Assembly (NCBI RefSeq): GCF_040712315.1
Contig: NC_134024.1
Coordinates: 28,883,158 to 28,947,157 of the forward strand
DNA: 64,000 bases
Direction of reading: 5' to 3'
Source: Castanea sativa
Lineage: Eukaryota; Streptophyta; Magnoliopsida; Fagales; Fagaceae
Made by a program: the position numbers and the translations under genes. The notes beneath the pieces are model-generated. The model was not told where the DNA came from and did not search any database. It was given only the letters and a program-made list of their open reading frames with translations. Position 1 is the first letter of the stretch. Each line of letters begins with the position of its first letter. Shown one piece after another: positions 35,946-49,214 of this stretch.

Positions 35946-37460
35946 AGGTTTGGGGTGATTAAACTTAAAAAAAAATTTGCACGGAACTCGAGTTCATGGA
36001 GCTCGAGTTCCATATAAAAATCTGCTATAGGTCTTATAAAACGTAGCTATAGGTTTGGGGGTGATTAAACTTAAAAAAAATTTTGCAAGGAACCGGAGTT
36101 CGTGGAGCTCGAGTTCGATATAAAACGCCGCTATCGGTCTTATAAAACGCAGCTATAGGTTTGGGGTTGATTAAACTAAAAAAAAAATTTGCATGGAACT
36201 GCAGTTCATGGAGCTCGAGTTCCATATAAGACGCCGCTATAGGTCTTATAACACGCAGCTATAGGTTTGGGATGGTTAAACTTAAAAATATTTTGCGCGG
36301 AACTCGAGTTCTTGGACCTCGAGTTCCATATAAAACGCGCTATTGGTCTTGTAAAATGTAGCTATAGGTTTGGGCAGATTAAACTTAAAAAAAAATTTGC
36401 ATGGAACTCGTGTTCATGGAGCTCGAGTTCCATATAAAACGCCGCTATAGATCTTATAAAATGCAGCTATAGGTTTCGGGTGATTAAACTTAAAAATAAT
36501 TTGCGCGAAACTCGAGTTCTTAGAGCTCGAGTTCCATATAAAACGCCGCTATAGGTCTTATAAAATGTAGCTATAGGTTTGGGCTGATTAAACTTAAAAA
36601 AAAATTTGCATGGAACTCGAATTCATGGATCTCAAGTTCCATATAAAACGCCGCTATAGGTCTTATAAAATGCAGCTATAGTTTGGGGTGATTTAACTTA
36701 AATAAAAAATTGCATGGAACTGGAGTTCATAGAGCTCGAGTTCCGTATAAAACGCCGCTATAGGTCTTGTAAAACGCACTTATAGGTTTGGGGTGAATAA
36801 ACTTAAAAATATTTTGCGCGGAACTGGAGTTCATAGAGCTCGAGTTCCATATAAAATGCCGCTATAAGTCTTACAAAACGTAGCTATAGGTTTGGGGTGA
36901 TAAAACTTAAAAATATTTTGCGCGGAACTCGTGTTCATGGAGCTCGTGTTCCGTATAAAACGCCGCTATTGGTCTTATAAAACGCAGCTATAGGTTTGTA
37001 GGTGATTAAACTTAAAAAATTTTTCCATGGAACTGGAGTTCATGGAGCTCGAGTTCCATATGAAACGCCGCTATAGGTCCTATCAAACGCAGCTATAGAT
37101 TTTGGGATGATTAAACTTAAAAAAATAATTGCATGGAACTGGAGTTTCTGGAGCTCGAGTTCTGTATAAAACGCCGCTATAGGTCTTGTAAAACGGAGCT
37201 ATAGGTTTGGCATGATCAAACTTTAAAAAAAAAAAATTTGCATTGAACTCGAGTTCATGAAGCTCTAATTCTATATACAACGCCGCTATAGGTCTTGTAA
37301 AACATGGCTATAGGTTTGGCACGACCAAACTTTAAAAAAAAAAAAAAATTGCACGGAACTCGAGTTCTTGAAGCTCGATTTCCATATAAAACGCCGCTAT
37401 AGGTCTTATCAAATGCAGCTACAGATTTTGGGATGATTAAACTTAAAAAAAAATTTGCAT
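35946..37460 (+). repeat. Partial, edge copy of the 2.45-kb HOR family
   Basis: About 35946-36900 holds HOR monomers in the same order as in the full units: AAAATCTGC, GGAACCGGAG, CTGCAGTTC, GGGATGGTTAAAC, GGGCAGATTAAAC, TTTCGGGTG, TTCTTAGAG, GAATTCATGGATCTCAAG, GTGATTTAAC and GTGAATAAAC. From about 36900 to 37460 other, more diverged monomers take over. This marks the left edge of the family, directly after the truncated 1375-bp HOR. Confidence 0.85.
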
Positions 37461-39409
37461 GGAACTGGAGTTTATGGAGCTCGAGTTTCATGGAACTCGT
37501 GTTCATGAAACTCGAGTTCATGGAACTCGTGTTCATGAAACTCGAGTTCATGGAACTCGAGTTCATGGAGCTCGAATTCCATATAAAATGCAACTATAGG
37601 TTTGGCACGATCAAACTTTTTAAAAAAAAATTGCATGGAACATGATTTTATGGAGCTCAAGATCCATATAAAGCGCCGCTATAGGTCCTATAAAACGCAG
37701 CTATAGGTTTGGGGGTGATTAAACCTAAAAAAAATTTGCGTGGAACTGGAGTTCATGGAGCCCGAGTTTCATATAAAACGCCGCTATAGTTCTTATAAAA
37801 CGCAGCTATAGATTTTGGGTAAATAAACTTAAAAACATTTTGGGCGGAACTCGAGTTCTTGGAGCTCGAGTTCCATATAAAACGCGCTATATGTCTTATA
37901 AAATGCAGCTATAGGTTTGGGGTGATTAAACTTAAGAAATAAAATTTGCATGGAACTCGAGTTCATCGATCTCGAGTTCCATATAAAACGCCGCTATAGG
38001 TCTTATAAAACGCAGCTATAGGTTTGGGGTGATTAAACTTAAAAATATTTTACGCGGAACTCGAGTTCATGGTGTTCGAGTTCCATATAAAACGCCGGTA
38101 TAGGTCTTATAATACGTATTTATTGGTTTGGGGTGAATAAACTTAAAAAAAAATTTGCGTGGAACTCGATTTCATGGAGCTCAATTTCCATATAAAACGC
38201 CACTATATGTCTTATAAAGCCCAGCTATAGGTTTGGGGTGATTAAACATAAAAAAAATTTGCATGGAACTCGAGTTCATGGAGCTCACGTTCCATTTCAA
38301 GAGCCGCTATAGGTATTATAAAACGCAGCTATAGTTTTGGGGGTTTTTAAACTTTAAAAAAATTTGCATGGAACTGGAGTTCATGGTGCTCTAGGTCCAT
38401 ATAAAACACCGCTATGGGTATTATAAAACGCAGCTATAGTTTTGGGGGTGATTAAACTTTAAAAAAATTTTCAAGGAACTGGAGTTCATGGAGCTCGAGT
38501 TCAATATAAAACGCCGCTATCGGTCTTATAAAACGCAGCTATAGGTTTGGGGGTGATTAAATTTAAAAAAAAAATTTGCATGCAACTGGAGTACATGGAG
38601 CTCGAGTTCCATATAAAACGCCGCTATAGGTCTTATAACACGCAACTATTGGTTTGGGATGATTAAACTTAAAAATATTTTGAGCGGAACTCGAGTTCTT
38701 GGACCTCGAGTTCCATATAAAACGCGCTATTGGTCTTATAAAATGTAGCTATAGGTTTGGGGTGGTTAAACTTACAAAAAATTTGCATGGAACTCGAGTT
38801 CATGGAGCTCGAATTCCATATAAAATGCCGCTATAGGTCTTATAAAACGGAGCTATAGGTTTGGCATGATCAAACATAAAAAAAATAAAATAAAATAAAA
38901 AAATTGCATGGAACTGGAGTTCATGAAGCTCGAATTCCATATAAAACGCAACTATAGGTTTGGCACGATCAAACTTTAAAAAAAAAATTGCATGGAACAC
39001 GATTTTATGGAGCTCAAGATCCATATAAAGCGCCGCTATAGGTCTTATAAAACGCAGCTATAGGTTTGGGGTTTATTAAACATAAAAAAATTTGCATGGA
39101 ACTGGAGTTCATGGAGCTCGAGTTTCATATAAAACGCCGCTATAGGTCTTATAACACGCAACTATAGGTTTGGGATGATTAAACTTAAAAATATTTTGCG
39201 CGGAACTCGAGTTCTTGGACCTCGAGTTCCATATAAAACGCGCTATTGGTCTTATAAAATGTAGCTATAGGTTTGGGCTGATTAAACTTAAAAAAAAATT
39301 TGCATGGAACTCGAGTTCATGGAGCTCGAGTTCCATATAAAACGCCGCTATAGGTCTTACAAAACGCAGCTATAGTTTTGGGGTGATTAAACTTAAAAAA
39401 AATTTGCGT
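37461..39409 (+). repeat. 2.45-kb HOR unit 1 (variant, 1949 bp, type A)
   Basis: Starts with a minisatellite at 37461-37580 whose 15-bp units alternate GTG and GAG centres, unlike later units. About 0.5 kb shorter than the others, with private monomers at about 38040-38680. Carries the type-A linker AAGAAATAAAAT near 37934. It represents an edge copy that escaped homogenisation. Confidence 0.85.
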
Positions 39410-41861
39410 GGAACTGGAGTTCATGGAGCTCGAGTTTCATGGAACTCGAGTTCATGAAACTCGAGTTCATGAAACTCGAGTTCATGGAACTCGAGTTCAT
39501 GGAGCTCGAGTTCATGGAGCTCGAATTCCATATAAAATGCAACTATAGGTTTGGCACGATCAAACTTTTAAAAAAAAAATTGCATGGAACATGATTTTAT
39601 GGAGCTCAAGATCCATATAAAGCGCCGCTATAGGTCCTATAAAACGCAGCTATAGGTTTGGGGGTGATTAAACCTAAAAAAAATTTGCATGGAACTGGAG
39701 TTCATGGAGCCCGAGTTTCATATAAAACGCCGCTATAGTTCTTATAAAACGCAGCTATAGATTTTGGGTAAATAAACTTAAAAACATTTTGGGCGGAACT
39801 CGAGTTCTTGGAGCTCGAGTTCCATATAAAACGCGCTATATGTCTTATAAAATGCAGCTATAGGTTTGGGGTGATTAAACTTAAAAAATAAAATTTGCAT
39901 GGAACTCGAGTTCATCGAGCTCGAGTTCCATATAAAACGCCGCTATAGGTCTTATAAAACGCAGCTATAGGTTTGGGGTGATTAAACTTAAAAAAAAATT
40001 TGCACGGAACTCGAGTTCATGGAGCTCGAGTTCCATATAAAAATCCGCTATAGGTCTTATAAAACGTAGCTATAGGTTTGGGGGTGATTAAACTTAAAAA
40101 AATTTTTGCAAGGAACCGGAGTTCGTGGAGCTCGAGTTCGATATAAAACGCCGCTATCGGTCTTATAAAACGCAGCTATAGGTTTGGGGTTGATTAAACT
40201 AAAAAAAAAATTTGCATGGAACTGCAGTTCATGGAGCTCGAGTTCCATATAAGACGCCGCTATAGGTCTTATAACACGCAGCTATAGGTTTGGGATGGTT
40301 AAACTTAAAAATATTTTGCGCGGAACTCGAGTTCTTGGACCTCGAGTTCCATATAAAATGCGCTATTGGTCTTGTAAAATGTAGCTATAGGTTTGGGCAG
40401 ATTAAACTTAAAAAAAAATTTGCATGGAACTCGTGTTCATGGAGCTCGAGTTCCATATAAAACGCCGCTATAGATCTTATAAAATGCAGCTATAGGTTTC
40501 GGGTGATTAAACTTAAAAATAATTTGCGCGAAACTCGAGTTCTTAGAGCTCGAGTTCCATGTAAAACGCCGCTATAGGTCTTATAAAATGTAGCTATAGG
40601 TTTGGGCTGATTAAACTTAAAAAAAAATTTGCATGGAACTCGAATTCATGGATCTCAAGTTCCATATAAAACGCCGCTATAGGTCTTATAAAATGCAGCT
40701 ATAGTTTGGGGTGATTTAACTTAAATAAAAAATTGCATGGAACTGGAGTTCATAGAGCTCGAGTTCCGTATAAAACGCCGCTATAGGTCTTGTAAAACGC
40801 ACCTATAGGTTTGGGGTGAATAAACTTAAAAATATTTTGCGCGGAACTGGAGTTCATAGAGCTCGAGTTCCATATAAAATGCCGCTATAAGTCTTACAAA
40901 ACGTAGCTATAGGTTTGGGGTGATTAAACTTAAAAATATTTTGCACGGAATTGGAGTTCATGAAGCTCGAGTTCCATATAAAACGCCACTATAGGTCTTA
41001 TAAAACGCAGCTATAGGTTTGGGGGTGATTTAACTTATAAAAAAATTTGCATGGAACTGGAGTTCATGGAGCTCGAGTTCCATATAGAACGTCGTTATAG
41101 GTCTTATAAAATGCAGCTACAGGTTTGGGGGTGATTAAGATTTAAAAATTTTTCCATGGAACTGGAGTTCATGTAGCTCGAGTTTCATATAAAACGCAGC
41201 TATAGGTTTGGGGTGGTTAAACTTACAAAAAATTTGCATGGAACTCGAGTTCATGGAGCTCGAATTCCATATAAAATGCCGCTATAGGTCTTATAAAACG
41301 GAGCTATAGGTTTGGCATGATCAAACATAAAAAAAATAAAATAAAATAAAAAAATTGCATGGAACTGGAGTTCATGAAGCTCGAATTCCATATAAAACGC
41401 AACTATAGGTTTGGCACGATCAAACTTTAAAAAAAAAATTGCATGGAACACGATTTTATGGAGCTCAAGATCCATATAAAGCGCCGCTATAGGTCTTATA
41501 AAACGCAGCTATAGGTTTGGGGGTGATTAAACCTAAAAAAAATTTGCATGGAACTGGAGTTCATGGAGCTCGAGTTTCATATAAAACGCCGCTATTGGTC
41601 TTATAACACGCAACTATAGGTTTGGGATGATTAAACTTAAAAATATTTTGCGCGGAACTCGAGTTCTTGGACCTCGAGTTCCATATAAAACGCGCTATTG
41701 GTCTTATAAAATGTAGCTATAGGTTTGGGCTGATTAAACTTAAAAAAAAATTTGCATGGAACTCGAGTTCATGGAGCTCGAGTTCCATATAAAACGCCGC
41801 TATAGGTCTTACAAAACGCAGCTATAGTTTTGGGGTGATTAAACTTAAAAAAAATTTGCGT
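39410..41861 (+). repeat. 2.45-kb HOR unit 2 (type B, 2452 bp)
   Basis: Minisatellite at 39410-39529, followed by the full ordered monomer series (23 by my count of GATTAAAC-type boxes). Type B: linker AAAAAATAAAAT near 39885 and AAAATCCGC near 40040. First full-length unit of the array. Confidence 0.92.
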
Positions 41862-44312
41862 GGAACTGGAGTTCATGGAGCTCGAGTTTCATGGAACTCG
41901 AGTTCATGAAACTCGAGTTCATGAAACTCGAGTTCATGGAACTCGAGTTCATGGAGCTCGAGTTCATGGAGCTCGAATTCCATATAAAATGCAACTATAG
42001 GTTTGGCACGATCAAACTTTTAAAAAAAAAATTGCATGGAACATGATTTTATGGAGCTCAAGATCCATATAAAGCGCCGCTATAGGTCCTATAAAACGCA
42101 GCTATAGGTTTGGGGGTGATTAAACCTAAAAAAAATTTGCATGGAACTGGAGTTCATGGAGCCCGAGTTTCATATAAAACGCCGCTATAGTTCTTATAAA
42201 ACGCAGCTATAGATTTTGGGTAAATAAACTTAAAAACATTTTGGGCGGAACTCGAGTTCTTGGAGCTCGAGTTCCATATAAAACGCGCTATATGTCTTAT
42301 AAAATGCAGCTATAGGTTTGGGGTGATTAAACTTAAGAAATAAAATTTGCATGGAACTCGAGTTCATCGAGCTCGAGTTCCATATAAAACGCCGCTATAG
42401 GTCTTATAAAACGCAGCTATAGGTTTGGGGTGATTAAACTTAAAAAAAAATTTGCACGGAACTCGAGTTCATGGAGCTCGAGTTCCATATAAAAATCTGC
42501 TATAGGTCTTATAAAACGTAGCTATAGGTTTGGGGGTGATTAAACTTAAAAAAAATTTTGCAAGGAACCGGAGTTCGTGGAGCTCGAGTTCGATATAAAA
42601 CGCCGCTATCGGTCTTATAAAACGCAGCTATAGGTTTGGGGTTGATTAAACTAAAAAAAAATTTGCATGGAACTGCAGTTCATGGAGCTCGAGTTCCATA
42701 TAAGACGCCGCTATAGGTCTTATAACACGCAGCTATAGGTTTGGGATGGTTAAACATAAAAATATTTTGCGCGGAACTCGAGTTCTTGGACCTCGAGTTC
42801 CATATAAAACGCGCTATTGGTCTTGTAAAATGTAGCTATAGGTTTGGGCAGATTAAACTTAAAAAAAAATTTGCATGGAACTCGTGTTCATGGAGCTCGA
42901 GTTCCATATAAAACGCCGCTATAGATCTTATAAAATGCAGCTATAGGTTTCGGGTGATTAAACTTAAAAATAATTTGCGCGAAACTCGAGTTCTTAGAGC
43001 TCGAGTTCCATATAAAACGCCGCTATAGGTCTTATAAAATGTAGCTATAGGTTTGGGCTGATTAAACTTAAAAAAAAATTTGCATGGAACTCGAATTCAT
43101 GGATCTCAAGTTCCATATAAAACGCCGCTATAGGTCTTATAAAATGCAGCTATAGTTTGGGGTGATTTAACTTAAATAAAAAATTGCATGGAACTGGAGT
43201 TCATAGAGCTCGAGTTCCGTATAAAACGCCGCTATAGGTCTTGTAAAACGCACCTATAGGTTTGGGGTGAATAAACTTAAAAATATTTTGCGCGGAACTG
43301 GAGTTCATAGAGCTCGAGTTCCATATAAAATGCCGCTATAAGTCTTACAAAACGTAGCTATAGGTTTGGGGTGATTAAACTTAAAAATATTTTGCACGGA
43401 ATTGGAGTTCATGAAGCTCGAGTTCCATATAAAACGCCACTATAGGTCTTATAAAACGCAGCTATAGGTTTGGGGGTGATTTAACTTATAAAAAAATTTG
43501 CATGGAACTGGAGTTCATGGAGCTCGAGTTCCATATAGAACGTCGTTATAGGTCTTATAAAATGCAGCTACAGGTTTGGGGGTGATTAAGATTTAAAAAT
43601 TTTTACATGGAAATGGAGTTCATGTAGCTCGAGTTTCATATAAAACGCAGCTATAGGTTTGGGGTGGTTAAACTTACAAAAAATTTGCATGGAACTCGAG
43701 TTCATGGAGCTCGAATTCCATATAAAATGCCGCTATAGGTCTTATAAAACGGAGCTATAGGTTTGGCATGATCAAACATAAAAAAAATAAAATAAAATAA
43801 AAAAATTGCATGGAACTGGAGTTCATGAAGCTCGAATTCCATATAAAACGCAACTATAGGTTTGGCACGATCAAACTTTAAAAAAAAAATTGCATGGAAC
43901 ACGATTTTATGGAGCTCAAGATCCATATAAAGCGCCGCTATAGGTCTTATAAAACGCAGCTATAGGTTTGGGGGTGATTAAGCCTAAAAAAAATTTGCAT
44001 GGAACTGGAGTTCATGGAGCTCGAGTTTCATATAAAACGCCGCTATAGGTCTTATAACACGCAACTATAGGTTTGGGATGATTAAACTTAAAAATATTTT
44101 GCGCGGAACTCGAGTTCTTGGACCTCGAGTTCCATATAAAACGCGCTATTGGTCTTATAAAATGTAGCTATAGGTTTGGGCTGATTAAACTTAAAAAAAA
44201 ATTTGCATGGAACTCGAGTTCATGGAGCTCGAGTTCCATATAAAACGCCGCTATAGGTCTTACAAAACGCAGCTATAGTTTTGGGGTGATTAAACTTAAA
44301 AAAAATTTGCGT
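41862..44312 (+). repeat. 2.45-kb HOR unit 3 (type A, 2451 bp)
   Basis: Minisatellite at 41862-41981. Type A: AAGAAATAAAAT near 42336 and AAAATCTGC near 42492. Otherwise nearly identical to unit 2 in order and sequence. Confidence 0.92.
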
Positions 44313-46766
44313 GGGACAGGGATTCATTGAGCGCGGGGTTCATGGAACTCGAGTTCATGAAACTCGAGTTCATGAAACTCGAGTTCATGGAACTCGAGTT
44401 CATGGAGCTCGAGTTCATGGAGCTCGAATTCCATATAAAATGCAACTATAGGTTTGGCACGATCAAACTTTTAAAAAAAAAATTGCATGGAACATGATTT
44501 TATGGAGCTCAAGATCCATATAAAGCGCCGCTATAGGTCCTATAAAACGCAGCTATAGGTTTGGGGGTGATTAAACCTAAAAAAAATTTGCATGGAACTG
44601 GAGTTCATGGAGCCCGAGTTTCATATAAAACGCCGCTATAGTTCTTATAAAACGCAGCTATAGATTTTGGGTAAATAAACTTAAAAACATTTTGGGCGGA
44701 ACTCGAGTTCTTGGAGCTCGAGTTCCATATAAAACGCGCTATATGTCTTATAAAATGCAGCTATAGGTTTGGGGTGATTAAACTTAAAAAATAAAATTTG
44801 CATGGAACTCGAGTTCATCGAGCTCGAGTTCCATATAAAACGCCGCTATAGGTCTTATAAAACGCAGCTATAGGTTTGGGGTGATTAAACTTAAAAAAAA
44901 AGTTTGCACGGAACTCGAGTTCATGGAGCTCGAGTTCCATATAAAAATCCGCTATAGGTCTTATAAAACGTAGCTATAGGTTTGGGGGTGATTAAACTTA
45001 AAAAAAATTTTGCAAGGAACTCGAGTTCATGGAGCTCGAGTTCCATATAAAAATCCGCTATAGGTCTTATAAAACGCAGCTATAGGTTTGGGGTTGATTA
45101 AACTAAAAAAAAATTTTGCAAGGAACTCGAGGTCATGGAGCTCGAGTTCCATATAAGACGCCGCTAGAGGTCTTATAACACGCAGCTATAGGTTTGGGAT
45201 GGTTAAACTTAAAAATATTTTGCGCGGAACTCGAGTTCTTGGACCTCGAGTTCCATATAAAACGCGCTATTGGTCTTGTAAAATGTAGCTATAGGTTTGG
45301 GCAGATTAAACTTAAAAAAAAATTTGCATGGAACTCGTGTTCATGGAGCTCGAGTTCCATATAAAACGCCGCTATAGATCTTATAAAATGCAGCTATAGG
45401 TTTCGGGTGATTAAACTTAAAAATAATTTGCGCGAAACTCGAGTTCTTAGAGCTCGAGTTCCATATAAAACGCCGCTATAGGTCTTATAAAATGTAGCTA
45501 TAGGTTTGGGCTGATTAAACTTAAAAAAAAATTTGCATGGAACTCGAATTCATGGATCTCAAGTTCCATATAAAACGCCGCTATAGGTCTTATAAAATGC
45601 AGCTATAGTTTGGGGTGATTTAACTTAAATAAAAAATTGCATGGAACTGGAGTTCATAGAGCTCGAGTTCCGTATAAAACGCCGCTATAGGTCTTGTAAA
45701 ACGCACCTATAGGTTTGGGGTGAATAAACTTAAAAATATTTTGCGCGGAACAGGAGTTCATAGAGCTCGAGTTCCATATAAAATGCCGCTATAAGTCTTA
45801 CAAAACGTAGCTATAGGTTTGGGGTGATTAAACTTAAAAATATTTTGCACGGAATTGGAGTTCATGAAGCTCGAGTTCCATATAAAACGCCACTATAGGT
45901 CTTATAAAACGCAGCTATAGGTTTGGGGGTGATTTAACTTATAAAAAAATTTGCATGGAACTGGAGTTCATGGAGCTCGAGTTCCATATAGAACGTCGTT
46001 ATAGGTCTTATAAAATGCAGCTACAGGTTTGGGGGTGATTAAGATTTAAAAATTTTTCCATGGAATCGGAGTTCATGTAGCTCGAGTTTCATATAAAACG
46101 CAGCTATAGGTTTGGGGTGGTTAAACTTACAAAAAATTTGCATGGAACTCGAGTTCATGGAGCTCGAATTCCATATAAAATGCCGCTATAGGTCTTATAA
46201 AACGGAGCTATAGGTTTGGCATGATCAAACATAAAAAAAATAAAATAAAATAAAAAAATTGCATGGAACTGGAGTTCATGAAGCTCGAATTCCATATAAA
46301 ACGCAACTATAGGTTTGGCACGATCAAACTTTAAAAAAAAAATTGCATGGAACACGATTTTATGGAGCTCAAGATCCATATAAAGCGCCGCTATAGGTCT
46401 TATAAAACGCAGCTATAGGTTTGGGGGTGATTAAACCTAAAAAAAATTTGCATGGAACTCGGAGTTCATGGAGCTCGAGTTTCATATAAAACGCCGCTAT
46501 AGGTCTTATAACACGCAACTATAGGTTTGGGATGATTAAACTTAAAAATATTTTGCGCGGAACTCGAGTTCTTGGACCTCGAGTTCCATATAAAACGCGC
46601 TATTGGTCTTATAAAATGTAGCTATAGGTTTGGGCTGATTAAACTTAAAAAAAAATTTGCATGGAACTCGAGTTCATGGAGCTCGAGTTCCATATAAAAC
46701 GCCGCTATAGGTCTTACAAAACGCAGCTATAGTTTTGGGGTGATTAAACTTAAAAAAAATTTGCGT
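44313..46766 (+). repeat. 2.45-kb HOR unit 4 (type B, 2454 bp)
   Basis: Minisatellite at 44313-44432, whose first 30 bp carry a cluster of unusual G-rich changes (GGGACAGGGATTC, GCGCGGGG). Type B linker near 44786. At about 45010 the usual CAAGGAACCGG monomer is replaced by CAAGGAACTCGAG with AAAATCCGC repeated, and CTAGAGG follows near 45165. Unit 7 shares both features. Confidence 0.92.
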
Positions 46767-49214
46767 GGAACGGGAGTTCATGGAGCTCGAGTTTCATGGA
46801 ACTCGAGTTCATGAAACTCGAGTTCATGAAACTCGAGTTCATGGAACTCGAGTTCATGGAGCTCGAGTTCATGGAGCTCGAATTCCATATAAAATGCAAC
46901 TATAGGTTTGGCACGATCAAACTTTTAAAAAAAAAATTGCATGGAACATGATTTTATGGAGCTCAAGATCCATATAAAGCGCCGCTATAGGTCATATAAA
47001 ACGCAGCTATAGGTTTGGGGGTGATTAAACCTAAAAAAAATTTGCATGGAACTGGAGTTCATGGAGCCCGAGTTTCATATAAAACGCCGCTATAGTTCTT
47101 ATAAAACGCAGCTATAGATTTTGGGTAAATAAACTTAAAAACATTTTGGGCGGAACTCGAGTTCTTGGAGCTCGAGTTCCATATAAAACGCGCTATATGT
47201 CTTATAAAATGCAGCTATAGGTTTGGGGTGATTAAACTTAAGAAATAAAATTTGCATGGAACTCGAGTTCATCGAGCTCGAGTTCCATATAAAACGCCGC
47301 TATAGGTCTTATAAAACGCAGCTATAGGTTTGGGGTGATTAAACTTAAAAAAAAATTTGCACGGAACTCGAGTTCATGGAGCTCGAGTTCCATATAAAAA
47401 TCTGCTATAGGTCTTATAAAACGTAGCTATAGGTTTGGGGGTGATTAAACTTAAAAAAAATTTTGCAAGGAACCGGAGTTCGTGGAGCTCGAGTTCGATA
47501 TAAAACGCCGCTATCGGTCTTATAAAACGCAGCTATAGGTTTGGGGTTGATTAAACTAAAAAAAAAATTTGCATGGAACTGCAGTTCATGGAGCTCGAGT
47601 TCCATATAAGACGCCGCTAGAGGTCTTATAACACGCAGCTATAGGTTTGGGATGGTTAAACTTAAAAATATTTTGCGCGGAACTCGAGTTCTTGGACCTC
47701 GAGTTCCATATAAAACGCGCTATTGGTCTTGTAAAATGTAGCTATAGGTTTGGGCAGATTAAACTTAAAAAAAAATTTGCATGGAACTCGTGTTCATGGA
47801 GCTCGAGTTCCATATAAAACGCCGCTATAGATCTTATAAAATGCAGCTATAGGTTTCGGGTGATTAAACTTAAAAATAATTTGCGCGAAACTCGAGTTCT
47901 TAGAGCTCGAGTTCCATATAAAACGCCGCTATAGGTCTTATAAAATGTAGCTATAGGTTTGGGCTGATTAAACTTAAAAATTTGCATGGAACTCGAATTC
48001 ATGGATCTCAAGTTCCATATAAAACGCCGCTATAGGTCTTATAAAATGCAGCTATAGTTTGGGGTGATTTAACTTAAATAAAAAATTGCATGGAACTGGA
48101 GTTCATAGAGCTCGAGTTCCGTATAAAACGCCGCTATAGGTCTTGTAAAACGCACCTATAGGTTTGGGGTGAATAAACTTAAAAATATTTTGCGCGGAAC
48201 AGGAGTTCATAGAGCTCGAGTTCCATATAAAATGCCGCTATAAGTCTTACAAAACGTAGCTATAGGTTTGGGGTGATTAAACTTAAAAATATTTTGCACG
48301 GAATTGGAGTTCATGAAGCTCGAGTTCCATATAAAACGCCACTATAGGTCTTATAAAACGCAGCTATAGGTTTGGGGGTGATTTAACTTATAAAAAAATT
48401 TGCATGGAACTGGAGTTCATGGAGCTCGAGTTCCATATAGAACGTCGTTATAGGTCTTATAAAATGCAGCTACAGGTTTGGGGGTGATTAAGATTTAAAA
48501 ATTTTTCCATGGAACTGGAGTTCATGTAGCTCGAGTTTCATATAAAACGCAGCTATAGGTTTGGGGTGGTTAAACTTACAAAAAATTTGCATGGAACTCG
48601 AGTTCATGGAGCTCGAATTCCATATAAAATGCCGCTATAGGTCTTATAAAACGGAGCTATAGGTTTGGCATGATCAAACATAAAAAAAATAAAATAAAAT
48701 AAAAAAATTGCATGGAACTGGAGTTCATGAAGCTCGAATTCCATATAAAACGCAACTATAGGTTTGGCACGATCAAACTTTAAAAAAAAATTGCATGGAA
48801 CACGATTTTATGGAGCTCAAGATCCATATAAAGCGCCGCTATAGGTCTTATAAAACGCAGCTATAGGTTTGGGGGTGATTAAACCTAAAAAAAATTTGCA
48901 TGGAACTGGAGTTCATGGAGCTCGAGTTTCATATAAAACGCCGCTATAGGTCTTATAACACGCAACTATAGGTTTGGGATGATTAAACTTAAAAATATTT
49001 TGCGCGGAACTCGAGTTCTTGGACCTCGAGTTCCATATAAAACGCGCTATTGGTCTTATAAAATGTAGCTATAGGTTTGGGCTGATTAAACTTAAAAAAA
49101 AAATTTGCATGGAACTCGAGTTCATGGAGCTCGAGTTCCATATAAAACGCCGCTATAGGTCTTACAAAACGCAGCTATAGTTTTGGGGTGATTAAACTTA
49201 AAAAAAATTTGCGT
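46767..49214 (+). repeat. 2.45-kb HOR unit 5 (type A, 2448 bp)
   Basis: Minisatellite at 46767-46886 with GGAACGGGAG at its start. Type A: AAGAAATAAAAT near 47239 and AAAATCTGC near 47397. One linker near 47974 is shortened to AAAAATTTGC. CTAGAGG is present near 47618. Confidence 0.92.

Noticed and set aside
37433..37645. Plus-strand MELEF/MKLEF pentapeptide repeat frames (also at 51645 and 56609)
   Set aside because: Product of the 15-bp minisatellite, whose length is a multiple of three; both strands are open there, which is expected of a palindromic repeat and not of a gene.
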